DNA from: JAHIGH01 sp964564035
Lineage (GTDB): Bacteria; Patescibacteriota; Microgenomatia; Levybacterales; UBA12049
Assembly (NCBI GenBank): GCA_964564035.1
Contig: CAZLZN010000006.1
Coordinates: 1-55,393 of the forward strand
DNA: 55,393 nucleotides
Reading direction: 5' to 3'
Notes under the pieces: generated by a model
Told to the model about the DNA's origin: nothing
What the model saw: only the letters and a program-made list of their open reading frames with translations
The model's database searches: none
Translations under genes and position numbers: made by a program
Shown here: piece by piece, positions 43,173 to 50,312 of the stretch
Layout: the number at the start of each line of letters is the position of its first letter
Position numbering within the stretch: the first letter of the stretch is position 1

Positions 43173-43258
43173 GGAAGGGGCGAGATTCGAACTCGCGGTA
43201 GGCTTGCACCCACAGATGTTTTCAAGACATCCGCACTAGACCACTATGCGACCCTTCC
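43172..43258 (-). tRNA. tRNA-Ser(TGA)
   Basis: A type II tRNA of 87 nt: acceptor GGAAGGG/CCCTTCC, discriminator G, D arm with AGTGGTCTAGTGC, anticodon stem GATGT/ACATC with loop CTTGAAA (anticodon TGA), a variable arm, and T arm GCGAG-TTCGAAT-CTCGC. Its first 36 nt are duplicated at 43556-43591 and its first 13 at 43879-43891. The stop codon of the GIY-YIG unit 2 gene lies one base before its 5' end. Confidence 0.95.
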
Positions 43259-43259
43259 A

Positions 43260-43514
43260 TTATACTTTTGCGCCATTTTCCAGCAAATACTTTATTCTTT
43301 CTCTTCCTTTGCCGGTTTTTAAAAAATTTTCTTCTCGTAAAGCATCAGTCTTATTTATAAAAGCTTCATAATAAATTAGCCTCCAAGGTTTACCGTATTT
43401 GGTTGAGCGAACTTTTCCTTTATTATGATCTTTAATTCTTTCTTTTAAATCATCTGAGCTTCCTTTATATAACTCGCCAGTAATTTTGCTTTTTAAGATA
43501 TAAACGTAATGCAT
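43260..43514 (-). CDS. GIY-YIG endonuclease-domain protein (unit 2)
   Basis: 84 aa. VYILKS, then LYKGSSDDLKERIKDHN (YIG replaced by YKG), and DALREENFLKTGKGRERIK with the catalytic Glu. The gene starts 12 bases after a hairpin pair (43526-43555) and ends with TAA one base before the intact tRNA-Ser, so the whole hairpin-ORF unit is about 297 bases between a truncated and a complete tRNA-Ser. Probably transcribed with the tRNA. It shares the domain, but only moderate identity, with units 1 and 3. Confidence 0.88.
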   Translation of the reverse strand: MHYVYILKSKITGELYKGSSDDLKERIKDHNKGKVRSTKYGKPWRLIYYEAFINKTDALREENFLKTGKGRERIKYLLENGAKV

Positions 43515-43525
43515 TATAAGGTTTT

Positions 43526-43555
43526 TCCGCCCAAGGCGGATCAGCCTCGGGCTGA
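43526..43555. repeat. Double hairpin before GIY-YIG unit 2
   Basis: Read on the minus strand: TCAGCC-CGA-GGCTGA then, without a gap, TCCGCC-TTG-GGCGGA. Both arms are perfect 6-bp stems with 3-base loops. It starts exactly where the tRNA-Ser fragment ends. Confidence 0.88.
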
Positions 43556-43591
43556 CAAGACATCCGCACTAGACCACTATGCGACCTCTCC
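43556..43591 (-). pseudogene. tRNA-Ser 5' fragment, 36 nt (broken in the anticodon loop)
   Basis: Matches positions 1-36 of the intact tRNA-Ser at 34 of 36 bases, ending ...GGATGTCTTG, i.e. inside the anticodon loop, and then passes straight into the double hairpin. Its first 15 bases double as the last codons and the stop (TAG) of the unit 3 GIY-YIG gene. Confidence 0.88.
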
Positions 43592-43837
43592 AAAGTAATT
43601 TTTTAACTTTCCCTTTAGTATTTCTCTTCCGTGCCCGGTTTTAAAATATTTTTCCGCATTTTGAGCATCCTTTTTATTTAAATAAGCTTCATAAAAGACC
43701 AATTTAAATTCACCGTTTCTTTTTGTAAAATCTGAATCGCCACGCTCATGCTCTCGAATCCTTCGCTTTAGGTCCGAACAAAACCCTTTGTATAACTTTT
43801 TATTCTTTATGAATTCTAAAACGTAAAAATAATACAT
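43577..43837 (-). CDS. GIY-YIG endonuclease-domain protein (unit 3)
   Basis: 86 aa from ATG 43837 (a GTG at 43843 is also possible). FYVLEF, LYKGFCSDLKRRIREHE and DAQNAEKYFKTGHGREILK give a complete GIY-YIG domain. The 3' arm of the second hairpin (GGCGGAAG) lies about eight bases before the ATG and may act as its ribosome-binding site while being able to hide in the stem. The C-terminal residues GEVA and the stop are encoded by the start of a tRNA-Ser fragment, showing the ORF directly abuts, and has merged with, a tRNA 5' end. Confidence 0.87.
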   Translation of the reverse strand: MYYFYVLEFIKNKKLYKGFCSDLKRRIREHERGDSDFTKRNGEFKLVFYEAYLNKKDAQNAEKYFKTGHGREILKGKLKNYFGEVA

Positions 43838-43844
43838 TTTCACT

Positions 43845-43891
43845 TCCGCCTCTTCGGCGGATCAGCCGTAGAGGCTGAATGCGACCCTTCC
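43845..43891 (-). repeat. tRNA-Ser 13-nt 5' remnant plus double hairpin before GIY-YIG unit 3
   Basis: GGAAGGGTCGCAT (43879-43891) equals positions 1-13 of tRNA-Ser. It is followed by TCAGCC-TCTAC-GGCTGA (43862-43878) and TCCGCC-GAAGA-GGCGGA (43845-43861). The arms are the same sequence as in unit 2, but the loops are five bases. Confidence 0.85.
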
Positions 43892-44007
43892 AAGAGCGAA
43901 AAACTAAAAAAGAAAAACTTAAAAAAATCTTAGCATTTCTTGCGCGCGTAGCTATTTTAGCAAAAATAGGGGATTGATGCGAATGACAAATTATTACTGT
44001 ATTTGTG

Positions 44008-44035
44008 TTGATAAATATAAGTGAAGTGATATAAT
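44008..44035 (+). promoter_or_regulatory. Promoter of the GH15-like gene
   Basis: TTGATA, 16-base spacer, TATAAT with an upstream TG (extended -10). It predicts transcription start about 44042, 47 bases before the ATG at 44089. Confidence 0.65.
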
Positions 44036-44088
44036 GCATTAAATAATTGCTATAGGACTTATAATTAGTTTGATTGGCAATAAATAAT

Positions 44089-46839
44089 ATGCATGAACGC
44101 GAAAATTTGCGACAACAAAGGACAGTGGATAGGCGAGATGTAAAGGAACCGAAGATGCAAGGTGTCCGCTCGCGCGTTCATGTCGAGCCCGTTACGGATT
44201 ACCGTGCTGGATTCGCCACGAAAGAGTCAGGCATCAATTCTTACCGAGATTCTTCGGCACCAAAAGATCTTTCCCGGCGCTCTTTTCTTTCAGGCATTAC
44301 GGCATCAATCAGCGCAAATATTTTACCGCCGGTATCTTTTCGGGCACTCGCAGAAGTCGAAAAAAACCATGACAACAAGCCTGTTCAAATTGATAATGCC
44401 TCCCCGGCACTGGCTTCCTTCCCCAGCGAAGATGCCTGGCTGAAAGCGTGGGTTCCGCGATTGCTTGAGCAAAAGAGGATTGATGTCCTAAATGCCCGGA
44501 AAATCCTTGCATTGCATTCGGAGGCGAACATCAAACAATTAGAAGCGGCAGTTTTTAATCTTGATCATTATTTGCGCATGGCTTCTGTAAATATGCTTGC
44601 TTACCGGCAGGAGAGCGAGGTGCTCTTGCGTGTCTTGGGATCAAAAGACGCACACGAGTATCCATCGGCAGAACCCGATGTTCGTATCACGGCGGTGCGG
44701 GCATATACAAAGTCCGGCGGGACCCTGGAGGAACTCCTCGTCAGGCCGCTCGATCTGGATGAGCAGATAGACCGGGAGATAACGGACCTAGCCGTTAGCA
44801 CGTGCGATGCCGGCAAATTGATGAGTTTGATTAAGCGTTACCCGCATCGCCAGGAATTCTTGCGCGTTGGACTTGCCGGGCTTTTGGTGCGTGAGCGGCA
44901 GGGTTCTAAAGAATCAGCAGTCATGTCGGTCTCGGAGGCCGGTTTTCCAATGGCAAACGGAGTAGCATCTGCCGTTTTTCATCCTGAAACGGGTAGATTG
45001 GAGTTACGCAGTTCGATATTGCACCGGGAGTTTTTAGGTACTCAGTCGGAGACAGTCTCGGATCGCCTGGGTTGGGTTATGAGACAGGATGGCAAAGAAC
45101 TGTCTTTTAAATCCGCATTAACCAAAAATTATATGGATGAGACTCCTATCATCCAAGTTGAACAATCTCTGGGAAATACCGGCGGCAAAGTAAATTATTA
45201 TTATTTTGTCCCGTTTGCTGCATCAAGGACTGAAGACCGCGAAGCCTCATTGGTAATGCTGGCACATGTTGAGGCGCCTCCAGGTACAGACGACATTCTC
45301 GAACTCGAAGCGGCCCCGTGTATCAACCCCCGGGCTTTCTCAACCCGTCTTCCCGATAGACAGGTTTCAAACGGCAATTTCTGGCGGGGCACTGTCATTT
45401 CGGTTGATAATAAGCAAACCCAATACGCCGGAACGGATCCTGAGCAATTACTGGCCAAGGAGCATGCGTTTTGGCACAGGGTGCGCGAGCGTGTCCAAAT
45501 GCCCGAGGGAATGAACGAAGGTGAACGTGAACTATATATTAGGTCATATAACACCCTGCTTATGGGCCAGCATCCGGATGGTCCCGTAGTAGCCAGCTTA
45601 CCTCCGGCTGATGCATATCGGATTCCCTGGGTTCGAGATATGACTTACGCTATGCAGGCTATGCTTTCGGCCGGATTGCAGGATGAGTTCGAGAGGGGAG
45701 CGGCGTTTCTTTTCAGTCCGGAAGTGCGTACATACGGCCCGGATAGCGATTATTTCCGGTTCAGGGGAGCTTTCAGGGGAACACAGATGCCTCGTACAGT
45801 TTCTCTTGTGCGTTATGATCGATATGCTGACAAGCAAGGTAAATTGCGCTGGACGGAGAGTTGTGATCCGATTAACGAGGATATAAATGGTAATGGTGGT
45901 GATAATAACCGCAACGTAGAATTTGATGGTTTAGGCTTGGCGTTACACTCCTTAGGCAAATACGTATCGATAGCTAGGGAGCGGGGCTGGGACATGCGTC
46001 GTGTAGAAGTTTTTTTGCGTGAACATTGGGATGCAGCAAGTTTATACACGGCGGATGTATTAACCGATGAACTATTAGATCCCCGGTATGGACTAATAAA
46101 ACCTGATTCGGGATTTTCCGAAAGACATCATCCCGGCAGATGGTATGCATATACATCTGTCACCGCTGCAGTAGGACTGCGTGAGGCCTCAGAAGTTGCC
46201 GGTATGCTTGGCGACACAGCCCGGCAGAAGAAATATGCAAATGCCGCCGAACGCATCAAAGATGGAGTATTGAAACATCTCGTGACGCGTTCAGAAGCGG
46301 GGGATCTGACGATTCGCGCGACACTTGATGACACAAATCTCATTACAGGTATGGAAGCCCTTTCGCTTGAGGCCATCACTCTTGGCTTTCTCAACCTGAA
46401 AGACCCGGAAGAATATCAACTTGCAAAGGGGATTATTCGTACAACTGATGAACATCTTACATTTCCGGGAACGCCGGGGACCCGCCGGGCAACGGTCACG
46501 GAATGGATGGGGTTGACCGACTGGTTTTTTGCAGATTTGCGCAAAGCAACCGCGCTCTTTATGATGAGCCGGGAACGCATTCAATCCGGCGATCCCAAGG
46601 AAGGAATTCCGATGCTCGCGCGAGGCGAGGAAATTATGGACTGGGTTGGTTCATGGGCGAGGGCTCATCATGGGATGATAGGTGAACAGGTCGGGTTTGA
46701 TTACCGGGATCCGAGGTCTCTTGTATATACGAACATCAATATGGTCGGTTACGGCGGCGGGATATATATTATGGCCATGGAAGCTATGAAGCAGGCACAG
46801 TCCGTCGACTCAGGCAATCGTTTTAAGCTAAGGGATTAA
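44089..46839 (+). CDS. Tat-exported GH15 (glucoamylase-like) family protein
   Basis: 916 aa from ATG 44089; a TTG at 44074 is less likely. A polar N-terminal tail of about 60 residues precedes a twin-arginine motif SRRSFLSG and a weakly hydrophobic stretch to SFRALA. A helical repeat region (about 95-265, HEAT-like) and a beta-sandwich (about 280-455) lead to an alpha/alpha barrel of GH15 type (about 470-900). There, RIPWVRDMTYAMQAML, GAFRGTQMPRT, the acidic WTESCDPINEDING, and PDSGFSERHHPGRWYAYTS line the active site. Substrate is likely an alpha-glucan or trehalose-like sugar. It is visibly more GC-rich than the AT-rich islet before it. An isolated Tat substrate is unusual for a CPR genome. 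Confidence 0.82.
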   Translation: MHERENLRQQRTVDRRDVKEPKMQGVRSRVHVEPVTDYRAGFATKESGINSYRDSSAPKDLSRRSFLSGITASISANILPPVSFRALAEVEKNHDNKPVQIDNASPALASFPSEDAWLKAWVPRLLEQKRIDVLNARKILALHSEANIKQLEAAVFNLDHYLRMASVNMLAYRQESEVLLRVLGSKDAHEYPSAEPDVRITAVRAYTKSGGTLEELLVRPLDLDEQIDREITDLAVSTCDAGKLMSLIKRYPHRQEFLRVGLAGLLVRERQGSKESAVMSVSEAGFPMANGVASAVFHPETGRLELRSSILHREFLGTQSETVSDRLGWVMRQDGKELSFKSALTKNYMDETPIIQVEQSLGNTGGKVNYYYFVPFAASRTEDREASLVMLAHVEAPPGTDDILELEAAPCINPRAFSTRLPDRQVSNGNFWRGTVISVDNKQTQYAGTDPEQLLAKEHAFWHRVRERVQMPEGMNEGERELYIRSYNTLLMGQHPDGPVVASLPPADAYRIPWVRDMTYAMQAMLSAGLQDEFERGAAFLFSPEVRTYGPDSDYFRFRGAFRGTQMPRTVSLVRYDRYADKQGKLRWTESCDPINEDINGNGGDNNRNVEFDGLGLALHSLGKYVSIARERGWDMRRVEVFLREHWDAASLYTADVLTDELLDPRYGLIKPDSGFSERHHPGRWYAYTSVTAAVGLREASEVAGMLGDTARQKKYANAAERIKDGVLKHLVTRSEAGDLTIRATLDDTNLITGMEALSLEAITLGFLNLKDPEEYQLAKGIIRTTDEHLTFPGTPGTRRATVTEWMGLTDWFFADLRKATALFMMSRERIQSGDPKEGIPMLARGEEIMDWVGSWARAHHGMIGEQVGFDYRDPRSLVYTNINMVGYGGGIYIMAMEAMKQAQSVDSGNRFKLRD

Positions 46840-46955
46840 GTCAAAGCGCAGGAACAAATTTCGTGAATATAGACTTTTAAAGCGTGAAACCGCTGAGTAT
46901 TTCCTCGGTGAGTTTCAGATATTACCCCAATATTGAGAAATTTAATACTAACCGT

Positions 46956-47282
46956 CTAAAAACCAAGTTTTCGCTTGACCTTGTTATTTAGATACTTATT
47001 TAACTTATCTTTAAAACCTTGGCCTTTTCGTGCATATCTGAACTCATAGCTAACCCCTGGCAATTTGGATCTGAGATTAAAGCCGCCAAGATTATCTACT
47101 TCAAGTCTATTAAATACATGGTCCGCCCCATTTAGCTCGATATGAACTTTATTTGGTGTATATACAGAAACAGTGGCCACCTTTCCCTCCGGAGTCTTAT
47201 ACTTTTTTGGCGTTAAGCCAGGCTCAACAGTTTTTACCCAAATTGTTTGCCCGAACACTTTTGTATCCCTCTCAATAGTCAT
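46956..47282 (-). CDS. Hypothetical protein, 108 aa
   Basis: A beta-rich start (TKVFGQTIWVKTVEPGLTPKKYKTPEGKVATVSVYTPNKVHIEL) and a basic C-terminus (KGQGFKDKLNKYLNNKVKRKLGF) suggest a small soluble protein, perhaps nucleic-acid binding. No signal peptide or known motif. It lies between the converging GH15 gene and glmS on the same strand as glmS, 63 bases after the glmS stop. Function unknown. Confidence 0.6.
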   Translation of the reverse strand: MTIERDTKVFGQTIWVKTVEPGLTPKKYKTPEGKVATVSVYTPNKVHIELNGADHVFNRLEVDNLGGFNLRSKLPGVSYEFRYARKGQGFKDKLNKYLNNKVKRKLGF

Positions 47283-47345
47283 AATAGCGGATTTTACTCT
47301 TAAGCTCGGATATTTGCAAGAAGTCAGACAGAATTTGAATTAGAA

Positions 47346-49136
47346 TTATTTTACCGTAACGCTCTTGGCCAGATTTCGCGGCTTATCAGGATCAAGTTTC
47401 TTTTTAACAGCAATAAAATACGCCAGAAGCTGAAGGGGGACAACATGTGTAATAAGCGGTGCTCCTGTCTCGCTGACCTCGATCCACGTATCAAAAGCAG
47501 GATTATTCTCGCTTGAAATCCCGATAATATGTCCGCCGCGCGATCTTATCTCAATCGCGTTTGATATCGTCGCATCATAAGTCTCATCCTTGGGCGCAAT
47601 GACAATAACCGGTGTGCCTTTGGCGACAAGCGCGATCGTTCCATGTTTCAGTTCTCCTCCGGCAAGCCCCTCCGTATGAATATAACTGACTTCTTTGATT
47701 TTCAAAGCGCCTTCAAGGGCTGCGGCATATGAAATTCCCCGCCCGATAATATAGATATGTTCATTGTCCGATAAGAATGACGCAGTATCTTTGATTTTCT
47801 CAATCTGTTTTTTATCAAGCATTTTCAATATAACCTTTACTGCTTTATTTAGTATAGTTTTCGCTTCACCAGGTTTATTTGCCAAAGCAAACGACAGCAT
47901 CATCAGTATCGCGATTTTGGCGATAAACGCTTTTGTGGACGCGACGGCCATTTCCGGCCCGGCGCCGAGTAGTAATTTATAATCACCCATTCTATACACT
48001 GTCGAGCCAAGTACGTTTGTGATCGCGACAATTTTACTGCCCCGCTTTTTGACGTGACTAAGCGGCTCGACCACATCAATCGTCTCTCCGCTTTGCGATA
48101 GGGGAATGATCAGGCTGTCTTTGGTAATAAAATCCTCCAAATAATTAAACTCCGATGCGGGAGCCGTATTTACATGGCGGTGGGCAATTTTTGAAAAAAG
48201 ATAAGTACCGGCGAGACAAGCATTAAAAGCAGTGCCGCATCCTATGAAATAAGTGCCCCGCGCTTTTCTAATCGCTTCAGCTATCTGTTCTATCTGGTCA
48301 CCATATGTATTTGCGATGTTGTTTATGACTCTGGGCTGATCATATATTTCTTTGAGCATAAAATGCTCAAACTTTCCTTTGTCTGCCTGTTCGGCTTTCC
48401 ATTCAATTGTTTCGATCCCCGGAATTTTTTCGGCGCCTGTTTCGAGGTCATATACCTTAAAAATTTTATTGAGCGAAATAAGTTCATTGTCCCTCAGAAA
48501 AATTACTTTTTTCGTAAATGGCAATATCGCGCTGGTGTCAGACGAGATCAGATACTCACCATTGCCGATGCCCGCGATAAGAGGCGAGCCGTTTTTGGCC
48601 GCTACAATTTCCTTATCTAGAGTATTGATCGCGACAATCGCGTTTAGCCCTTTGAGGTTATTGAATGCTTTGCTTACGGCTTCTCGGAATGGCCGGTTCT
48701 GATTTAGAGAATCTTCGATCAAATGCGCTATTACTTCCGTATCCGTATCTGATCTGAATTTGTGCCCTTTTTTAATTAATTTATTTTTAAGCTCCTGATA
48801 ATTCTCAATTATCCCGTTTTGTATCACAGCGACACGCCTCTCGCAGTCAAATTGCGGATGTGCATTTTCGTCTGTTACTCCGCCGTGTGTTGCCCAGCGG
48901 GTATGTCCAATCGCGATAGAATTCGGTGCAGAAAATTTGGGATCTAACTGTGCGCCGCCGATCTTGCCGATGTGTCTTTCATGAATAAATCTGGTTCTGA
49001 TATCATCCCTCTTTGATTTAAGCTGAGCGGCAACTCCCCATGAGTCATACCCTCTGTATTCCAAAAGCTTAAGTCCTTCAAGCACGATATTGGATGCATT
49101 TTCTTTTTTTCCTATATAACCGAATATTCCGCACAT
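47346..49136 (-). CDS. glmS: Glutamine-fructose-6-phosphate aminotransferase
   Basis: 596 aa. It makes glucosamine-6-phosphate, the entry point to UDP-GlcNAc for peptidoglycan and surface glycans. The N-terminal Ntn glutaminase begins MCGIFGYIG with the catalytic Cys2 and shows GHTRWATHG and HNG-type VIQNGIIENY. Two SIS sugar-isomerase domains follow (YFIGCGTAFNACLAGTY, PLSQSGETIDVVEPL; IIGRGISYAAALEGALKIKEVSYIHTEGLAGGELKHG), and it ends with DPDKPRNLAKSVTVK. All parts are complete. No glmS ribozyme is recognisable in the upstream ~130 bases. Confidence 0.97.
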   Translation of the reverse strand: MCGIFGYIGKKENASNIVLEGLKLLEYRGYDSWGVAAQLKSKRDDIRTRFIHERHIGKIGGAQLDPKFSAPNSIAIGHTRWATHGGVTDENAHPQFDCERRVAVIQNGIIENYQELKNKLIKKGHKFRSDTDTEVIAHLIEDSLNQNRPFREAVSKAFNNLKGLNAIVAINTLDKEIVAAKNGSPLIAGIGNGEYLISSDTSAILPFTKKVIFLRDNELISLNKIFKVYDLETGAEKIPGIETIEWKAEQADKGKFEHFMLKEIYDQPRVINNIANTYGDQIEQIAEAIRKARGTYFIGCGTAFNACLAGTYLFSKIAHRHVNTAPASEFNYLEDFITKDSLIIPLSQSGETIDVVEPLSHVKKRGSKIVAITNVLGSTVYRMGDYKLLLGAGPEMAVASTKAFIAKIAILMMLSFALANKPGEAKTILNKAVKVILKMLDKKQIEKIKDTASFLSDNEHIYIIGRGISYAAALEGALKIKEVSYIHTEGLAGGELKHGTIALVAKGTPVIVIAPKDETYDATISNAIEIRSRGGHIIGISSENNPAFDTWIEVSETGAPLITHVVPLQLLAYFIAVKKKLDPDKPRNLAKSVTVK

Positions 49137-49241
49137 TTATGAAATCAATTCTAGTTTTAGTCATATCGAAAGTCAACAGCTTAAATATACTTTTGAACTT
49201 GTTCGTGGTTGTAGTATATGTTAATATAGTTGATATTTGGC

Positions 49242-49274
49242 GGCACAGAATGTGCCAGCCGCGTTTGACGCGGC
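49242..49274. repeat. Double hairpin overlapping the 5' end of tRNA-Cys
   Basis: GGCACA-GAA-TGTGCC (49242-49256), one base, GCCGCGT-TTG-ACGCGGC (49258-49274). Both stems are perfect with 3-base loops, the same architecture as the hairpins beside tRNA-Ser. The last three bases are the first three of tRNA-Cys. Confidence 0.8.
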
Positions 49275-49343
49275 GCGGTGGCGAAGTGGTAACGCAGCTG
49301 TCTGCAGAACAGCCATTCACCGGTTCGAATCCGGTTCGCGCCT
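49272..49343 (+). tRNA. tRNA-Cys(GCA)
   Basis: Acceptor GGCGCGG/TCGCGCC, discriminator T as expected for cysteine, D arm with GAAGTGGTAACGC, anticodon stem GCTGT/ACAGC with loop CTGCAGA (anticodon GCA), T arm CCGG-TTCGAAT-CCGG. CCA is not encoded. It is followed six bases later by a heptamer tandem repeat. Confidence 0.94.
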
Positions 49344-49349
49344 CTATAA

Positions 49350-49409
49350 TTAGGGCTTAGGGCTTAGGGCTTAGGGCTTAGGGCTTAGGGCTTAGGGCTT
49401 AGGGCTTAG
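49350..49409. repeat. Tandem heptamer (TTAGGGC) x8
   Basis: Eight perfect copies of TTAGGGC followed by TTAG, then TATTAAGTATT. It lies just after tRNA-Cys. Similar but degenerate TTAGG/CCTAA text occurs at 33515-33585 and 5805-5830, so it is probably a tract expanded from that repeat type. Confidence 0.95.
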
Positions 49410-49775
49410 TATTAAGTATTTCCGCTCTCACTTTTTGACATACCTTTCACTTCAAAACGAGACTCTCAGATCTTCACTAAATTGTAACTGCTCACTGGAC
49501 TTTCAAAAATTGTCATTGTACAGGATTAATACCGCGATTTGATCCTATGAGAAGAAATTCCAAATTCAAAGCACCAAATAACAAATAATATCAAAATACA
49601 AATAATTAAATCCACAATTTATTTTGACTGCGTAATATGCGAATTTGATATTTGAATTTATATATTTGGTTTTATTTGTAATTTGTAATTTTGGATTTGT
49701 AATTTAATTTATTAACCAGAATGACATTTGTCATAGATTGTGATAAAAGCCAAAGAGCACTTACACTGAATTAAT
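49410..49775. other. Intergenic region with AT 'word' repeats
   Basis: No gene seen. 49556-49706 is made of variants of CAAATTCAAA / AAATAACAAAT on one side and their complements (TTTGAATTTATA, ATTTGTAATTTGTAATTTTGGATTTG) on the other, so the block is roughly self-complementary and could fold into a long weak hairpin. Confidence 0.5.
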
Positions 49776-49804
49776 TTGACTATTTATAGTTTTTAGACTA
49801 TATT
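49776..49804 (+). promoter_or_regulatory. Sigma-70-type promoter, leaderless arrangement
   Basis: TTGACT, 17-base spacer, TATATT. Transcription start predicted about 49811, four bases before the ATG at 49815. Confidence 0.6.
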
Positions 49805-49814
49805 GCGGGTACAT

Positions 49815-50015
49815 ATGGCATCAAGAGCAGAATATTATCAGGGATCAGGAGGGGAGCGGTCATTCGCCGAAAAAGCCGGCTGGTACACTACAGCGCTAGG
49901 TTTGACCGCAATTGGTATCGGGCTTATTGCCGGTTATCCAAATCTGGCCGCGCTCGGCTTGGCGGTAACAGTTGGAGGAGTCCTAATAGGAAGTACCGGC
50001 GGCAAGTCAAAATAA
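49815..50015 (+). CDS. Small membrane protein, 66 aa
   Basis: Begins ATG 49815; an in-frame TTG at 49803 overlaps the -10 box and is not credible. A polar, Gly/Glu-rich start (ASRAEYYQGSGGERSFAEKAGW) is followed by two short hydrophobic stretches (TALGLTAIGIGLIAG, LAALGLAVTVGGVLIG), which look like a small helical hairpin in the membrane. It is followed within 16 bases by another small membrane protein gene. No family is recognised. Confidence 0.6.
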   Translation: MASRAEYYQGSGGERSFAEKAGWYTTALGLTAIGIGLIAGYPNLAALGLAVTVGGVLIGSTGGKSK

Positions 50016-50030
50016 ATGCAGAGGAGACAT

Positions 50031-50309
50031 ATGGCAGGAAGTCCTGAGGCAAGAAGCCAAGCGCTTGAAAAATACAAAAATTTCAATAAACTGACGTTCG
50101 TCGGCTCTTTAGGAGTGGCAGGGGTATCCGCTTTTGTAGCGCCTCCCCTCGTAGTTCCCGCGCTCGGGTTTGCGGCAATTGACGGTGCCCAGATTATCGC
50201 GATAAATAAAATTAACAAAAAGAATTCAGTTCAGAAACAAGAATTAAGACACGCTAATGATAACGAAAAAATTATTTTTAGATCTTCTGATTTGAAACAC
50301 TCAGCATAA
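50031..50309 (+). CDS. Small membrane protein, 92 aa
   Basis: Start chosen at ATG 50031 because GAGGAG lies five bases upstream; the frame also opens at 50016, directly after the previous stop. The protein is polar at both ends (AGSPEARSQALEKYKNFNK; NKINKKNSVQKQELRHANDNEK) with a central hydrophobic region (LTFVGSLGVAGVSAFVAPPLVVPALGFAAIDGAQII), probably a two-helix hairpin. It is similar in design to the preceding gene, with which it forms an operon. Function unknown. Confidence 0.6.
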   Translation: MAGSPEARSQALEKYKNFNKLTFVGSLGVAGVSAFVAPPLVVPALGFAAIDGAQIIAINKINKKNSVQKQELRHANDNEKIIFRSSDLKHSA

Positions 50310-50312
50310 TTT

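Noticed and set aside
43098..43891. CRISPR-like array
   Set aside because: The repeats are hairpins and tRNA fragments separated by different genes, not equal short repeats with unique spacers. No CRISPR array was found in the window.
43800..44039. Minus-strand frame of 79 codons upstream of GIY-YIG unit 3
   Set aside because: It overlaps the hairpins, the tRNA-Ser remnant and the start of unit 3, and its composition is not protein-like.
49094..49360. Plus-strand frame of 88 codons before and through tRNA-Cys
   Set aside because: It overlaps the glmS start, the double hairpin and the whole tRNA-Cys gene, and has no credible start signal.
49350..49409. Telomere-like array implying a linear replicon end
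   Set aside because: The unit is TTAGGGC, not TTAGGG; the array is internal between genes, and related degenerate words occur elsewhere between genes.
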